Part shown: piece after piece, positions 14,394-23,150 of the stretch
How the letters are laid out: each line of letters begins with the position of its first letter
Numbering within the stretch: position 1 is the first letter of the stretch
Source of the DNA: a virus
Length of the DNA: 42,001 bases
Strand: one strand, 5' to 3'
IMG/VR virus record: IMGVR_UViG_3300015263_000389
Span: 1 to 42,001 of that record
Notes under the pieces: model-generated
What the model was told of the DNA's origin: nothing
What the model saw: the letters and a program-made list of their open reading frames with translations, nothing else
Databases searched by the model: none
Position numbers and translations under genes: made by a program

Positions 14394-14696
14394 ATGCCTA
14401 CTCAACTTGCTCTCGACAAGACTGATCCTGCCGTAGCTGACATTCTCGGAATGCTCACCGAAGGCGAGCCGATCAGTATCATGGTCACGGCCATTCCTGG
14501 CCCGACCGCAGACCCGGTTGTTGTGCTGGACGTCACTGACATCGAAATCGAGGAGATGGAGAATGAGTCGAAAAGCACCCAACGCTCGGATCTTATGCCA
14601 GAAACCCAGCTTAAAGAAGGAGGTTTCGACACAGGACCTGTTGCCCCAACGAAGAAAAACAAGCCGACGCAGCGCCCAAATCAGCCTCACCAATAA
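14394..14696 (+). CDS. Hypothetical 100-aa acidic protein
   Basis: 100 aa from ATG 14394, 42 nt from the divergent terminase start. The N-terminal half is a compact alpha/beta-like stretch (PAVADILGMLTEGEPISIMVTAIPG, then PVVVLDVTDIEIEEME); the C-terminal half is polar, Lys/Pro/Gln-rich and probably disordered. The first half shows synonymous-site bias like coding DNA. The last 134 nt overlap the next gene in another phase. No ribosome site or family is recognised. It could be a head-related helper given its place before the portal, but that is context only. Confidence 0.55.
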   Translation: MPTQLALDKTDPAVADILGMLTEGEPISIMVTAIPGPTADPVVVLDVTDIEIEEMENESKSTQRSDLMPETQLKEGGFDTGPVAPTKKNKPTQRPNQPHQ

Positions 14697-14940
14697 CGGA
14701 GACGGAACTTTTGACGTAGACATCAGCGCCAAGAACCTGCGCCTGCTGACAAAAAAGCAGGGAAAGGTCATTACGCTGCTTGACATAGAAGACATTGCGC
14801 TGGTTGAACTAGCAGTTGGTAACATAGCATTCAAACCCAAAGTCATCGTCAAGATCGAGAGGCGCATAACAGCAGAGGACAGGTTTAAGATCGCACGCGA
14901 ACAGGTCAGGCAGAGAATTAAGGAGCCCCAATTACTATGA
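14563..14940 (+). CDS. Hypothetical 125-aa basic protein
   Basis: ATG 14563 has GGAG 7 nt upstream, while the frame stays open back to 14518. 125 aa: a basic N-terminus (SRKAPNARILCQKPSLKKE) coinciding with the overlap with the previous gene, then a structured half, GDGTFDVDISAKNLRLL, VITLLDIEDIALVELAVG, KVIVKIERRITAEDRFKIA. The second half is strand-rich then helical. It overlaps the portal start by 4 nt, so it is coupled to the portal. A packaging- or portal-associated accessory role is possible; a small terminase is an alternative with no motif support. The N-terminal 44 residues are doubtful because they overlap the other gene. Confidence 0.55.
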   Translation: MSRKAPNARILCQKPSLKKEVSTQDLLPQRRKTSRRSAQISLTNNGDGTFDVDISAKNLRLLTKKQGKVITLLDIEDIALVELAVGNIAFKPKVIVKIERRITAEDRFKIAREQVRQRIKEPQLL

Positions 14941-17297
14941 CAAAAGATCTCATCGAGAAGCTGAAGCTCACGCCGAAAGACCTGAAGCCGAAGTTCTCCC
15001 AAAAGACTTGGCCTGACGGAATTCGCAAGCTGCGCAATCTTGTCAGGGATCGTATTCAAGAGGGGCGAGACTTCAATCTGTCTGACTTCAAATACTGGTG
15101 GGCAATGGACGTTGCCTATGATGCACCTTTCAGGCAGGTCACTCCAACCGTCATGGCGTCGTTCCTTGAGACGCTTACGACTCAGGACTATTCAAGCGAG
15201 GAAGTGCTGAGAAAGGCTGAGCAGTGGGGTTTGACCAAGTTCATCAGAACCATCAAGACTGAGGACAAGGAGCGTAAGGAGCTGGATATCCCTGTGATGT
15301 TCAAGGTGGTGCTTCCATTGACCAGATCCTATCTGAACATACGCTGGAGTAAGCTCTACAACGACCGCGACCTGCACCCTCTGCTGAGTTTCGAGCCGAT
15401 CAAATACACCGAACTGAACCGCATTCGGTGCGAGATCTTGACGGATCGAGTCGAATACATGTCGCATCAGTTCGGATACCGCTCGACTCTCAGGCAGTGG
15501 ATCTTCAACGCTCTTCACTACGGTATCTCCATCATGTTCCCAATCGAGGACTGGTATATGGAGAACGAGCTTTACATCGACGGTGACGGGCTGGTTCAGA
15601 AAAAGCTGTTCAAGGAGGGGCTTCGATACAACATCCCACATCCAAGCCGGGTGTTTTACGATCAAGCTCACAGGATTGGCACGATCAACAGCGATTCAGG
15701 CTGTGAATACGCCGGTTACTGGCGCGTAGCTCGATACCGTGATGTCCTCTATTCTGGCAAGTATTGGAATACTGAGCGTGTCTCGATCTACAGACATGAC
15801 CTGATCCGAAACAATCGGATATTCTTCAACACTGTCTACCCGTGCCAGATGGAATTCCCAACTGACAATGCACTTGCTACGACTGGTGCAGGCATGATGG
15901 ACAGGGAAAGCGGTGTGGCTTACTACACCACCAGTCATGAAGACAAGGCTGTTGTGCTGACTGACATCTTCATGAAGTTCTCACCGAAGGAATTCGGGCT
16001 TGCTGACTACGACGAGCGCATGTGGTTCAGGTTCGTCATGGCCAACGACGACGACTTTCTCTACGTCGCTCCAATCTGCTACACTCCTCCTGTTTACATG
16101 GGGTATGACTACCATGAAGAGCGCAATAGGAATGCCAGCCTCACGCTTGAGATCCTTCCGTTCCAGGATCACATGTCCAATCTGCTCACGCAGACGATCC
16201 TGGCAGCCAAAAGCAACCTTGCTAAGGCTGTGTTCGTCAACACGGATCTCGTCAATCAGCAGTATCTCGACAAGCTTGAGAACATGGGCGAGAACTTCTA
16301 TCGCTCGCTGAACTTCATTCCGTATTCGCAGCGTCAGGTGATGCTCAAGCAGGATGACATTCGTCAGGCGTTCTACCCGGTAAACTTCCCTGTGCTCAAT
16401 ACGGTAGAGCTGACGAGCGCGATCAGGCTGCTGCTCGATGCTCTGGAGCGCGTGCTGGTATTCTCAGCTCAGGAGGTAGGCGCAGTTGCAAGCCATGAGC
16501 AGACAGCGGAGGAAGTTCGGCTGATTGGGACGGCTGTCAGCAACCGTGTCCAGCTGACCGGCAGCTTCGTTGATGACGCAATCGACGCCTGGAAGCGCCA
16601 GCTTTACAAGGCATTGATGGGGTATGGTCACAAGGAAGTCTGGGCTCAGATGCCGTCAGACCCTCCAGTCAACGATGCAATGCTCAAGAAGCTTGGGTTC
16701 ACCGTGGACGAACCTGGAGTCCCAGGTCTAAGCAACACACTGGTCAAGGGTCCGCTTTCTTCGTTGGCACTTGAGGGCTTCTCAAGCCGCAGAGACGGTC
16801 AGGATCGAATCAACGACGTCCAGATCGCAGCCGCGATGACCAATGTGCTGCAATTCGCCATGTCCAATCAGGTTGCCAGCTTGGCAATCGGCGCTGATCA
16901 GTTCATCAAGGTTGTCAACGAGATCGCCCGTATTGCTGGCCTGCCTCGCGACTTCAAGCTCGTGGTCAAGAACCGCGAGAAGATCGCTGAGATCGAAGGT
17001 GGGCAGCCGAACCAGCAGGAGCAGATGCAGCAGATTCTCGCTCAGTTGTCTGAGCAGATCCTCAATAAGGCTGGAGAGCAGTCTATGCAGATTGCCCAGG
17101 AAACGGTTGGGCAGGCAATGCAGCCTGTGGCTGAAGCCGTCCAGGGCAACGCTCAGCAAATCGCTGCCACTCAGCAGGCTATCGAGCCGATGTCTACCAG
17201 CATCGAAGAAATTGCCACTCGACTCAATGAGCTGATTCAGATAGCAGGTATGGCTGATGGACGTGAACCTAATAGAAATCAGCAGCCCACAGCGTAA
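14937..17297 (+). CDS. Portal protein
   Basis: 786 aa. Portals form the dodecameric ring through which DNA enters and leaves the head. Evidence: position after terminase, size near the large podovirus portals (about 750-790 aa), a long alpha/beta body with a central wing region, and a helical, Gln-rich C-terminus (residues about 680-770, QQEQMQQILAQLSEQIL). No catalytic site is visible. The start ATG 14937 has AAGGAG 11 nt upstream and overlaps the previous stop by 4 nt. A region around residue 515 (FSAQEVGAVASHEQTAEEV) looks like a conserved crown-stem transition. The portal assignment rests on context and size more than a named motif. Confidence 0.8.
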   Translation: MTKDLIEKLKLTPKDLKPKFSQKTWPDGIRKLRNLVRDRIQEGRDFNLSDFKYWWAMDVAYDAPFRQVTPTVMASFLETLTTQDYSSEEVLRKAEQWGLTKFIRTIKTEDKERKELDIPVMFKVVLPLTRSYLNIRWSKLYNDRDLHPLLSFEPIKYTELNRIRCEILTDRVEYMSHQFGYRSTLRQWIFNALHYGISIMFPIEDWYMENELYIDGDGLVQKKLFKEGLRYNIPHPSRVFYDQAHRIGTINSDSGCEYAGYWRVARYRDVLYSGKYWNTERVSIYRHDLIRNNRIFFNTVYPCQMEFPTDNALATTGAGMMDRESGVAYYTTSHEDKAVVLTDIFMKFSPKEFGLADYDERMWFRFVMANDDDFLYVAPICYTPPVYMGYDYHEERNRNASLTLEILPFQDHMSNLLTQTILAAKSNLAKAVFVNTDLVNQQYLDKLENMGENFYRSLNFIPYSQRQVMLKQDDIRQAFYPVNFPVLNTVELTSAIRLLLDALERVLVFSAQEVGAVASHEQTAEEVRLIGTAVSNRVQLTGSFVDDAIDAWKRQLYKALMGYGHKEVWAQMPSDPPVNDAMLKKLGFTVDEPGVPGLSNTLVKGPLSSLALEGFSSRRDGQDRINDVQIAAAMTNVLQFAMSNQVASLAIGADQFIKVVNEIARIAGLPRDFKLVVKNREKIAEIEGGQPNQQEQMQQILAQLSEQILNKAGEQSMQIAQETVGQAMQPVAEAVQGNAQQIAATQQAIEPMSTSIEEIATRLNELIQIAGMADGREPNRNQQPTA

Positions 17298-17541
17298 CGA
17301 GGTTCGCAAGCTCTTCACAGACAGTAAGTTCGACCTGCTCCTGCGGTGCATCCAGGCAGAGTGTGATTGGCTCACTTGGAATGCCCAAGTAAACAAGGTC
17401 GAGTTCCTCTACAAAGAGGAATTTGACCGTGAAGCTATGGCAGGATTCAAAAAAGCATCTCGACTTGCTGTTGCACTTGAGGTTCTAAGAGAGTATGCAG
17501 ACGATAAGAAACAGCTCTGCACACTCTCTATTGAACCATGA
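17257..17541 (+). CDS. Hypothetical 94-aa helical protein
   Basis: 94 aa from ATG 17257, overlapping the portal end by 41 nt and the next gene start by 4 nt. The sequence SKFDLLLRCIQAECDWLTWN, then VEFLYKEEFDREAMAGFKKA, is alpha-helical and amphipathic with two Cys. The 4-nt overlap with the scaffold gene and the portal-scaffold location suggest a small assembly factor. There is no recognised family. Possibly a coiled-coil head chaperone; unsupported beyond context. Confidence 0.6.
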   Translation: MDVNLIEISSPQRNEVRKLFTDSKFDLLLRCIQAECDWLTWNAQVNKVEFLYKEEFDREAMAGFKKASRLAVALEVLREYADDKKQLCTLSIEP

Positions 17542-19292
17542 GCGACAGACCAGCTAGTGAAGAAATCCGAGATACTCTCGGAGCACCCACATTATTGGAA
17601 TCAGCGCGAGAAGCGCAAAGACGCGCCGGTTCGTCTTCGTCAGGTGACGGAGATGGATCAGGAGAAGGAGGAGGGGATAACAACCAGTGGAAGGTTAAAA
17701 GCCTCAATCCTATGGCTATAGGAGAAGAGGAAGGCGGTAAGAAGAAAGAGAGGCAAATCACCCAGAAGAACGGGGTTGTTGAGGACGATGATGGAGTTGA
17801 GGACGTTAGAGGAGCAGCTTCATTCCTTGGCAAAAAGCTTTTCGGAGAGCGCTTCTCTGGCCGAGTGAATGAGAAGGGTCAGCAGCAAGAAGGAGAGGGT
17901 GGGGATGGAGAAGATGGCAATGAGGGTAATCGCCAAAAGACTGATGATGGTGCAGCAGGCGACAAGGGCGGTAAGACAGGGAAAGAAAAGCAGGGTCAGG
18001 ATGGGACGGATGATTCCTCTGGCAAGAAAGGGGTGCGCGTCACCAAAACGCTGAAGTCCAGTCCAAGGCTTACCAGTGAAGATATTGCCAGTGTTGTAAA
18101 GGCGACCATTGAAGCGACTCGTCCTGGGTCTGGGACTTCCACAGCTGCTTCTGGGGATGGAGAAGGTTCTGTGCATGGCTCTGAAGTTGATTCAGTTCTG
18201 AAGTCATTGTCTCCCAAAGACAAGAAGAACTTCGAGATCATCTCCAAGATGTCGGAACTGAACGAGTCCTACAAGGAGTTGCCTCAGCAGTTTATTGACT
18301 TCCAAAAGGCCAAGAAGCAATACGCCGACGACTACAAGAAGGAGCACGGAGAAACCGTCAACTGGGAGGACGAAGAGCATGCAAACTGGATCGAAGAAAA
18401 CCAGCCTCAGTTTGATGAAGAAGACTTCGTCGACGCTCGCATTGAGCTTCGGGCCGATGCTGTGGCGAGTAAGAGGATGGAAAAGCTCCAAGAAAAACTT
18501 ACCGAAACAGAAAGACGTGCTACTGAGGGAACCCTCAGAGAGCGAATGACTGAGACAGCCAAGGCTGAAATCAGTGCATTCACTGAGGCTTTTGTCCCTG
18601 AAGCAGAATGGGATCTGACGACAGCAGCAGGCAGGAAGGCTGCAGCCGAGGAAGACCCTGTGCTTGGTGGGATAGCTTCAAGGTGGGCCGAAGTCATGGA
18701 GCAGGCAGCTGAAAAGCTGATCAGGCTGTATGACGGTGGTGGTCTGTGGAAAGCCAGCATGAATGACCCAGTCGACCGATATCTGGCAACATTGGCCCAG
18801 AATTGGGAGAAAGCCCTGGCTGATCAGGACCCAGAATCCACACTGAACAAGGACGGCAAGCAGTTCGCAACAAGGGCTGAATTCCGCAAGATGACTCCAG
18901 AAGAGCAGGATAAACACTGGATCATCGGGCGTGAGGAAATGCTCTGGATTCTGCCTAGGGACATATCTGAGAAGGCAAACATTGAGAAAGATGAGGAGCT
19001 TGTGAGGCTTGAGAAGATCGCCAAGGCACGTGGTTGGAGGTTCGACAAGGAGTCACTTTCGACACAGAAGAAACGCGTTCGTCAGAACCCTGATGGAATC
19101 GACGAGGATGGGCAACGTGCGACAAGAAGCGCGTTTTCTGAGCGCCGTGGCGAAGAGGAGGTTTCATCCCCAAGCTCAACGAACGGATCAAAAGTCACTA
19201 CCGTTCCGAATAATCGCGCTGCTTCCAACAAGACTTTTTCGACACTGCTGGTGCAAAAGTTGTTTGGGAGGCAAAGTGGTAGCAGCGAATAA
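17538..19292 (+). CDS. Scaffold-like head assembly protein
   Basis: 584 aa, very hydrophilic and acidic. Residues about 30-48 are low-complexity Ser/Gly/Asp; residues about 100-165 are Glu/Gly/Lys-rich; then a predominantly helical middle (SELNESYKELPQQFIDFQKAK, KLTETERRATEGTLRERM) and a basic C-terminus ending LLVQKLFGRQSG. This composition, the lack of hydrophobic core segments, and the place directly between portal and capsid candidates fit phage scaffold proteins. No protease motif (Ser/His/Asp triad) was recognised, and no separate prohead protease is visible. The start has no clear ribosome site and is coupled to the previous stop. The name is a context call. Confidence 0.7.
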   Translation: MSDRPASEEIRDTLGAPTLLESAREAQRRAGSSSSGDGDGSGEGGGDNNQWKVKSLNPMAIGEEEGGKKKERQITQKNGVVEDDDGVEDVRGAASFLGKKLFGERFSGRVNEKGQQQEGEGGDGEDGNEGNRQKTDDGAAGDKGGKTGKEKQGQDGTDDSSGKKGVRVTKTLKSSPRLTSEDIASVVKATIEATRPGSGTSTAASGDGEGSVHGSEVDSVLKSLSPKDKKNFEIISKMSELNESYKELPQQFIDFQKAKKQYADDYKKEHGETVNWEDEEHANWIEENQPQFDEEDFVDARIELRADAVASKRMEKLQEKLTETERRATEGTLRERMTETAKAEISAFTEAFVPEAEWDLTTAAGRKAAAEEDPVLGGIASRWAEVMEQAAEKLIRLYDGGGLWKASMNDPVDRYLATLAQNWEKALADQDPESTLNKDGKQFATRAEFRKMTPEEQDKHWIIGREEMLWILPRDISEKANIEKDEELVRLEKIAKARGWRFDKESLSTQKKRVRQNPDGIDEDGQRATRSAFSERRGEEEVSSPSSTNGSKVTTVPNNRAASNKTFSTLLVQKLFGRQSGSSE

Positions 19293-19330
19293 GACATCAG
19301 ATCCAATGCCGGTTGTCGCGCTATTAACAC

Positions 19331-21031
19331 ATGCCTAGTAACATTGGTTCCAACATCTTCAGCACGGTCAATCGCTGCGCACCAGCGATAGGCACGAGCT
19401 ACGACAGTTGCGGAACCGTGACCCGGTGTAATGTGATCGGGGCGACTCCGTCCGATCTCGAAAGCATTTTCACCGATGGCACGGACTTCCGAGACATGTC
19501 GTCGCTGTTGGCTGTGCAGTTCGAGATGAAGGCTTGCGGAACTCGCATCAATGGTCTGTTCGACTTCTTGATGGCCAGCTCTCGCAACTTCAGCGGCTTC
19601 ATCAACAAGAAACGGATTCGCGGAAGCGAGTCGCTTGTTGAGCCGTTCATCCTTGGACAGCAGAAGTCCATCATCAACGACGAGTATTGGGCAGTCGTCT
19701 CTGGCTCTGGAGACGCGGCTTCCTATCAGGTGCACGTAGTCAACCGCTACGGCATCGAGCTGGATACCGCGTGGTTCGTGCCTGAAGGCAGAGTGTTCAT
19801 CTTCTCTCGCACCGCTGGCGGATCTGCTACCCGCACCGCTTGGCGTATCGTCTCTTCGGAGGATTCCACCTACGCCGGTCAGGCTACGATTCTTCTCACG
19901 CTCACGTCTGAGAACGCTGGTTCCTACATGAGCGCTGCGAAGCTGACGTTCCCAACGACTGGCTTCCTGGTGCTCGGCACCAACAACGTCTCCGACTGGG
20001 AGCGCTACTGCCATAACCGGCCTGCGCTCAACCCGAACCGCTATGTGCCGTTCTGGTTCCAGACCAGCCGATGGACGATGTGCACGGACTCGCTCTACGA
20101 GGAGTGGTTCAACAAGCTCCTGACGACCAACGAATACTTCCGTCAGTTCGGTGATGTGAACATCGCTGAGCGTAACCGGCAGTATGCCATGCTGTTCCAG
20201 CGCGAGTGGCTGAACAGCTTCTTCTGGAACAAGCCGATCTCGGCCAACCAGACGTTGTCTCTCTGGAAGAACCTGGAGAAGATCTACACCTACGGTGGTT
20301 CTCCGCTGTATCTTCCGAACGAAACCCGCTGCGTTGGCTTCCGCGCCAATGCCGTTGGTGTTTACGAGCAACTCTACCAGTGCGGTCAGGTGCTCGATCT
20401 GCAGAATCAGCAGCTCAACATCATTGAGTTGCTCGACAAGATCTACGCGATCCACCGATCTCGCAGCTCTCAGGGTAAGGTTGCCGATTCTATCGACATC
20501 TACACGGACTCGTTCACGGCCCATCTGTTCCACCGTGCGATGATCCGCTACTACAACGCCCAGTATGAGGGTCTCGCTCGGTTCAATATCGAGGTTCAGG
20601 ACGGCGAGCATGGTGTGCTCGGGTTCCGCTGGAGCAGCTACTACCTGCTGTTCCCCAAGGGTGTGACGATCAACATCATCACGCACTTCTTCTTCGACGA
20701 CATTGGCGATGCCGGTGAAGCCGAAGACATGACCAGCACCGCTCGGTTCCTGTGGATTCTGGACCTTGGTGGTGGAATCTATCCTGGCATCATCGCCTCC
20801 AACCGAAAGGTCTTCACGACCGGCAGACTGGAGGATCTGGCCAAGGTGGACAGCGCGTATGCGTGCGTCATGGAGAATCCTACCCAGGAAGTCTCCCTGA
20901 ACTCTGTCACCTGGACTGGCGTTGTCGAGTGTCCGCCAGACAACCTGATCATTGAGAACTTCCGAGATGTGATCCCCGATCACGACGAGAAGTCTGGTGA
21001 TTATGGCGATGTCTACACCTACATCGACTAA
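19331..21031 (+). CDS. Major capsid protein candidate
   Basis: 566 aa. It follows the scaffold gene and precedes a strong terminator, the usual arrangement of a head shell gene. Codon use differs sharply from its neighbours: every Phe codon I checked is TTC and third positions are rich in C and G, as in highly expressed genes. The sequence is alpha/beta with no signal peptide: an N-terminal arm with three Cys (NRCAPAIGTSYDSCGTVTRC), an EYW-containing beta region, and a helical centre (EWFNKLLTTNEYFRQF, KNLEKIYTYGG). The end is acidic. The ATG at 19331 has no recognisable Shine-Dalgarno. HK97 fold is assumed from context; nothing excludes another abundant head protein. Confidence 0.75.
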   Translation: MPSNIGSNIFSTVNRCAPAIGTSYDSCGTVTRCNVIGATPSDLESIFTDGTDFRDMSSLLAVQFEMKACGTRINGLFDFLMASSRNFSGFINKKRIRGSESLVEPFILGQQKSIINDEYWAVVSGSGDAASYQVHVVNRYGIELDTAWFVPEGRVFIFSRTAGGSATRTAWRIVSSEDSTYAGQATILLTLTSENAGSYMSAAKLTFPTTGFLVLGTNNVSDWERYCHNRPALNPNRYVPFWFQTSRWTMCTDSLYEEWFNKLLTTNEYFRQFGDVNIAERNRQYAMLFQREWLNSFFWNKPISANQTLSLWKNLEKIYTYGGSPLYLPNETRCVGFRANAVGVYEQLYQCGQVLDLQNQQLNIIELLDKIYAIHRSRSSQGKVADSIDIYTDSFTAHLFHRAMIRYYNAQYEGLARFNIEVQDGEHGVLGFRWSSYYLLFPKGVTINIITHFFFDDIGDAGEAEDMTSTARFLWILDLGGGIYPGIIASNRKVFTTGRLEDLAKVDSAYACVMENPTQEVSLNSVTWTGVVECPPDNLIIENFRDVIPDHDEKSGDYGDVYTYID

Positions 21032-21055
21032 GCCTTACAGGCAGTAGCCTGCACG

Positions 21056-21089
21056 AAAGGGGCGGGGCTTGATCGCCCTGCCCCTTTTT
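21056..21089 (+). terminator. Strong rho-independent terminator after capsid gene
   Basis: A stem of AAAGGGGCGGGGC (21056-21068) with GCCCTGCCCCTTT (21075-21087; one G-U pair) around a 6-nt loop, ending in TTTTT. It starts 24 nt after the capsid stop and lies before the next ribosome site (AAGG at 21097). A weaker hairpin, CAGGC/GCCTG (21038-21051), precedes it. It probably caps an abundant capsid mRNA while partial read-through feeds the downstream neck genes. Confidence 0.9.
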
Positions 21090-21106
21090 CGTATAGAAGG
21101 TCCGTT

Positions 21107-21547
21107 ATGCCAAAGTTCTTCAAAAAAGAAATCCCCTCACGTCCACTGTATTTGCCCATCGGCAGGCCGATTACCTTCGAGCACTACGATGACGACTACG
21201 GATACCTCAAAACTGATGATGGCTACATCATCGACCAACTATTTCAATGCATAGCTTCCTCTCAGGGTGGCGTATCAGAGGTAACCGAAGCGGAATACAT
21301 GGACTGGCTAAAAAAAAAGAGCAGCATGACATTGCCGCAGCTGCGGCAGAGAGAGTCAATCGGCCCAGGAGGACGAAGAAGAGCCGGGTTCGGTCAGGTT
21401 GCAGCGCCTGTGGTCACTGACGAGCGCACCATTATTGGAACGGCTAACGATGCACCTATTACGAACGTCGCAACGCCTCAGCGAAGTGAGGGGTTGAAGG
21501 TTGAGCGCACGTTCGTGAAACCGCGAATAGGCAAACTCAATGATTGA
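21107..21547 (+). CDS. Hypothetical 146-aa head-region protein
   Basis: 146 aa, with AAGG about 7 nt upstream of ATG. The N-terminal half (residues 10-70) has the pattern LYLPIGRPITFEHYDDDYGYLKT then QLFQCIASSQGGVSEVTEAEYMDWLKKK. I recall GGVxEiTeaEYxxwKKK in small phage proteins near capsid genes (structural or head-completion). The C-terminal half is basic, Gly/Thr-rich and probably disordered, ending VERTFVKPRIGKLND. It overlaps the next gene by 8 nt. Role inferred: head completion or decoration, without firm evidence. Confidence 0.6.
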   Translation: MPKFFKKEIPSRPLYLPIGRPITFEHYDDDYGYLKTDDGYIIDQLFQCIASSQGGVSEVTEAEYMDWLKKKSSMTLPQLRQRESIGPGGRRRAGFGQVAAPVVTDERTIIGTANDAPITNVATPQRSEGLKVERTFVKPRIGKLND

Positions 21548-22421
21548 GCCAGAGTCAGCAATCACTTACACGACGTTCACCGACTTTTGCTCGCGGGTTC
21601 GGAAAATTGGTTTTCCTGACGGAGTGGGCGAAACATTGGTAACTGCGCACACGAACTGGGTCAAAAACGCATTGATCAAGGCGCAGCGATACATCGCGTG
21701 CATGCGCAAGATCCAGGTTAGCTTTTACTACAAGGATCAGGTCAATGATCACTGTGGTGTGAGCACATTCCAGGGACCGCGTGGGAAGATCAATGCAGTC
21801 TATGCGTTCAAGCCTAACGACCCAACAGCATCAGTTGGCAGCGAAGATGAGGATGCGCTCTGCAGGAAGTATTTCTACAAAGCCGTAACGCCTCAGCACA
21901 TCACTAATTGGTCTCGCATAAATGACTGTAGATGGCGAGATCCTTCGACTGTGGATTGGCAGACTGGTGCTGAAGTCTGCTATCCATACTACGACTCTGA
22001 CACTGAGGAAGATGACTGCAAGTGGAAGTATGAAGAGAAGTTCTTCGCTCGCGGTCAGACAGGCCAGATCTACATGGCTCCTCGATTCCCATGCGGATAC
22101 ATAGTTGCCGTCCACTGGGAGGGAATCAGAAGGAAGTGGGAATCTTCAGATGCTGTCCCTGATGACGAAGACCTGATTGACTGGGCTGCTTCGTATATGC
22201 AAGTCGAGCACATGCTCAGGAACGACCATGACGCTGGAGGCTTGCTTGCTGCTATGCAGATGTCTGAGCGGACAAAGTTCGCAGACCTGATGTATTGGTG
22301 TAATGAGGAGCGAATGATGGCTGCCAAGATGGATGCAACGTCTGGCATCGACACCGGCAACCTGCAGGAGATGTTCCAGTCGATTTACCCGCTGCCGACT
22401 ACTGACGCAGCTAACCCATAA
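21540..22421 (+). CDS. Head-tail adaptor-like protein
   Basis: 293 aa. It starts with ATG 21540 inside the previous gene's end. The N-terminus (TTFTDFCSRVRKIGFPDG, VTAHTNWVKNALIKAQRYIAC) is helical and recalls adaptor proteins that follow capsid genes in podoviruses (gp11-like). The middle is beta-rich with many Cys and Tyr (EVCYPYYDSDTEEDDCKW) and the end helical (LIDWAASYMQVEHML). No enzyme motif is visible. Location between the capsid block and the collar and nozzle proteins supports a neck role. Homology was not verified. Confidence 0.6.
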   Translation: MIEPESAITYTTFTDFCSRVRKIGFPDGVGETLVTAHTNWVKNALIKAQRYIACMRKIQVSFYYKDQVNDHCGVSTFQGPRGKINAVYAFKPNDPTASVGSEDEDALCRKYFYKAVTPQHITNWSRINDCRWRDPSTVDWQTGAEVCYPYYDSDTEEDDCKWKYEEKFFARGQTGQIYMAPRFPCGYIVAVHWEGIRRKWESSDAVPDDEDLIDWAASYMQVEHMLRNDHDAGGLLAAMQMSERTKFADLMYWCNEERMMAAKMDATSGIDTGNLQEMFQSIYPLPTTDAANP

Positions 22422-22427
22422 CGAATC

Positions 22428-23150
22428 ATGCCCTCACCAGTAAGACCCAACGACCTTTGCTCACTGATTCCTGGAGCGTCTGATCCAGCGTGTCAGTCTG
22501 TGAAGTCAGTGTTTCGCGAGATTCCAAATCTAATCTGCGACTTCCTGTCGTGGATGCTTGATGCAAATGGAAATCTGAGCGACGACTTTATCGCCGACAT
22601 TGGCGCAACTCTGTCTCCTCCAGGTGCGATCATTGACTATGGCGGCATAGCTATTCCTGATGGTTGGCTGCTCTGTAATGGTCAGGCTGTCAGCAGGACA
22701 ACCTACGCATCCCTGTTTGCTACGATTGGGACCATATGGGGCTCAGGAGATGGAACAACTACCTTCAATGTTCCTAACCTTCAGAAGCGTTTCACCATTG
22801 GATTGTTCACTGGTGTGAACATTGGTGACTTTGGTGGGAGTGCTGATGCTGTGGTGTTAAATCATAGTCATGGTTATGGTCGCTTTCAGCTTGGAAACGA
22901 CAACGTGTGGCTTACTATGGAAAGCTACATAATGCCTGAGACCATGAAGGCTGGGTTTGTTCGTGGTGATGGTTCAAGCTGGGGAGGAACAACCACACTA
23001 ACTGAGGGAACAGAGTTTGCTGATGATAACTCGTCTGGACCAAACCGACCTGGATTGAAGACCACTATCCCAATCCCTGAAGACAACGCGTCTGGGACTG
23101 ACCTGAATCTGCCGCCTTACGCTGTAGTCTACAAGATCATCAAGACATAA
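22428..23150 (+). CDS. Tail collar domain protein
   Basis: 240 aa. Residues about 64-124 are a Phage_Collar (PF07484)-type domain: PPGAIIDYGGIAIPDGWLLC, NGQAVSRTTYASLFATIGT, WGSGDGTTTFNVPNL, QKRF. The C-terminal LPPYAVVYKIIKT is also typical for proteins of this class. The first 60 residues are a helical/hydrophobic attachment region (VFREIPNLICDFLSWMLD). Collar-domain proteins are short tail fibres or collar appendages involved in adsorption. The stop overlaps the next start by one base, so the genes are translationally coupled. The protein is short for a complete fibre; a minor or tip subunit is possible. Confidence 0.85.
   Translation: MPSPVRPNDLCSLIPGASDPACQSVKSVFREIPNLICDFLSWMLDANGNLSDDFIADIGATLSPPGAIIDYGGIAIPDGWLLCNGQAVSRTTYASLFATIGTIWGSGDGTTTFNVPNLQKRFTIGLFTGVNIGDFGGSADAVVLNHSHGYGRFQLGNDNVWLTMESYIMPETMKAGFVRGDGSSWGGTTTLTEGTEFADDNSSGPNRPGLKTTIPIPEDNASGTDLNLPPYAVVYKIIKT

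Noticed and set aside
14394-14940. Programmed frameshift joining the two small genes
   Set aside because: The change would be +1, with no clear slippery site or downstream pause structure; a separate start with a good ribosome site is simpler.
19082-20983. Leftward open frame of 633 codons over the capsid and scaffold end
   Set aside because: It is the antisense shadow of a gene with strong C/G third-position bias; its product is Val/Arg/Glu-rich without motifs, while the rightward frame has terminator, context and codon signal.
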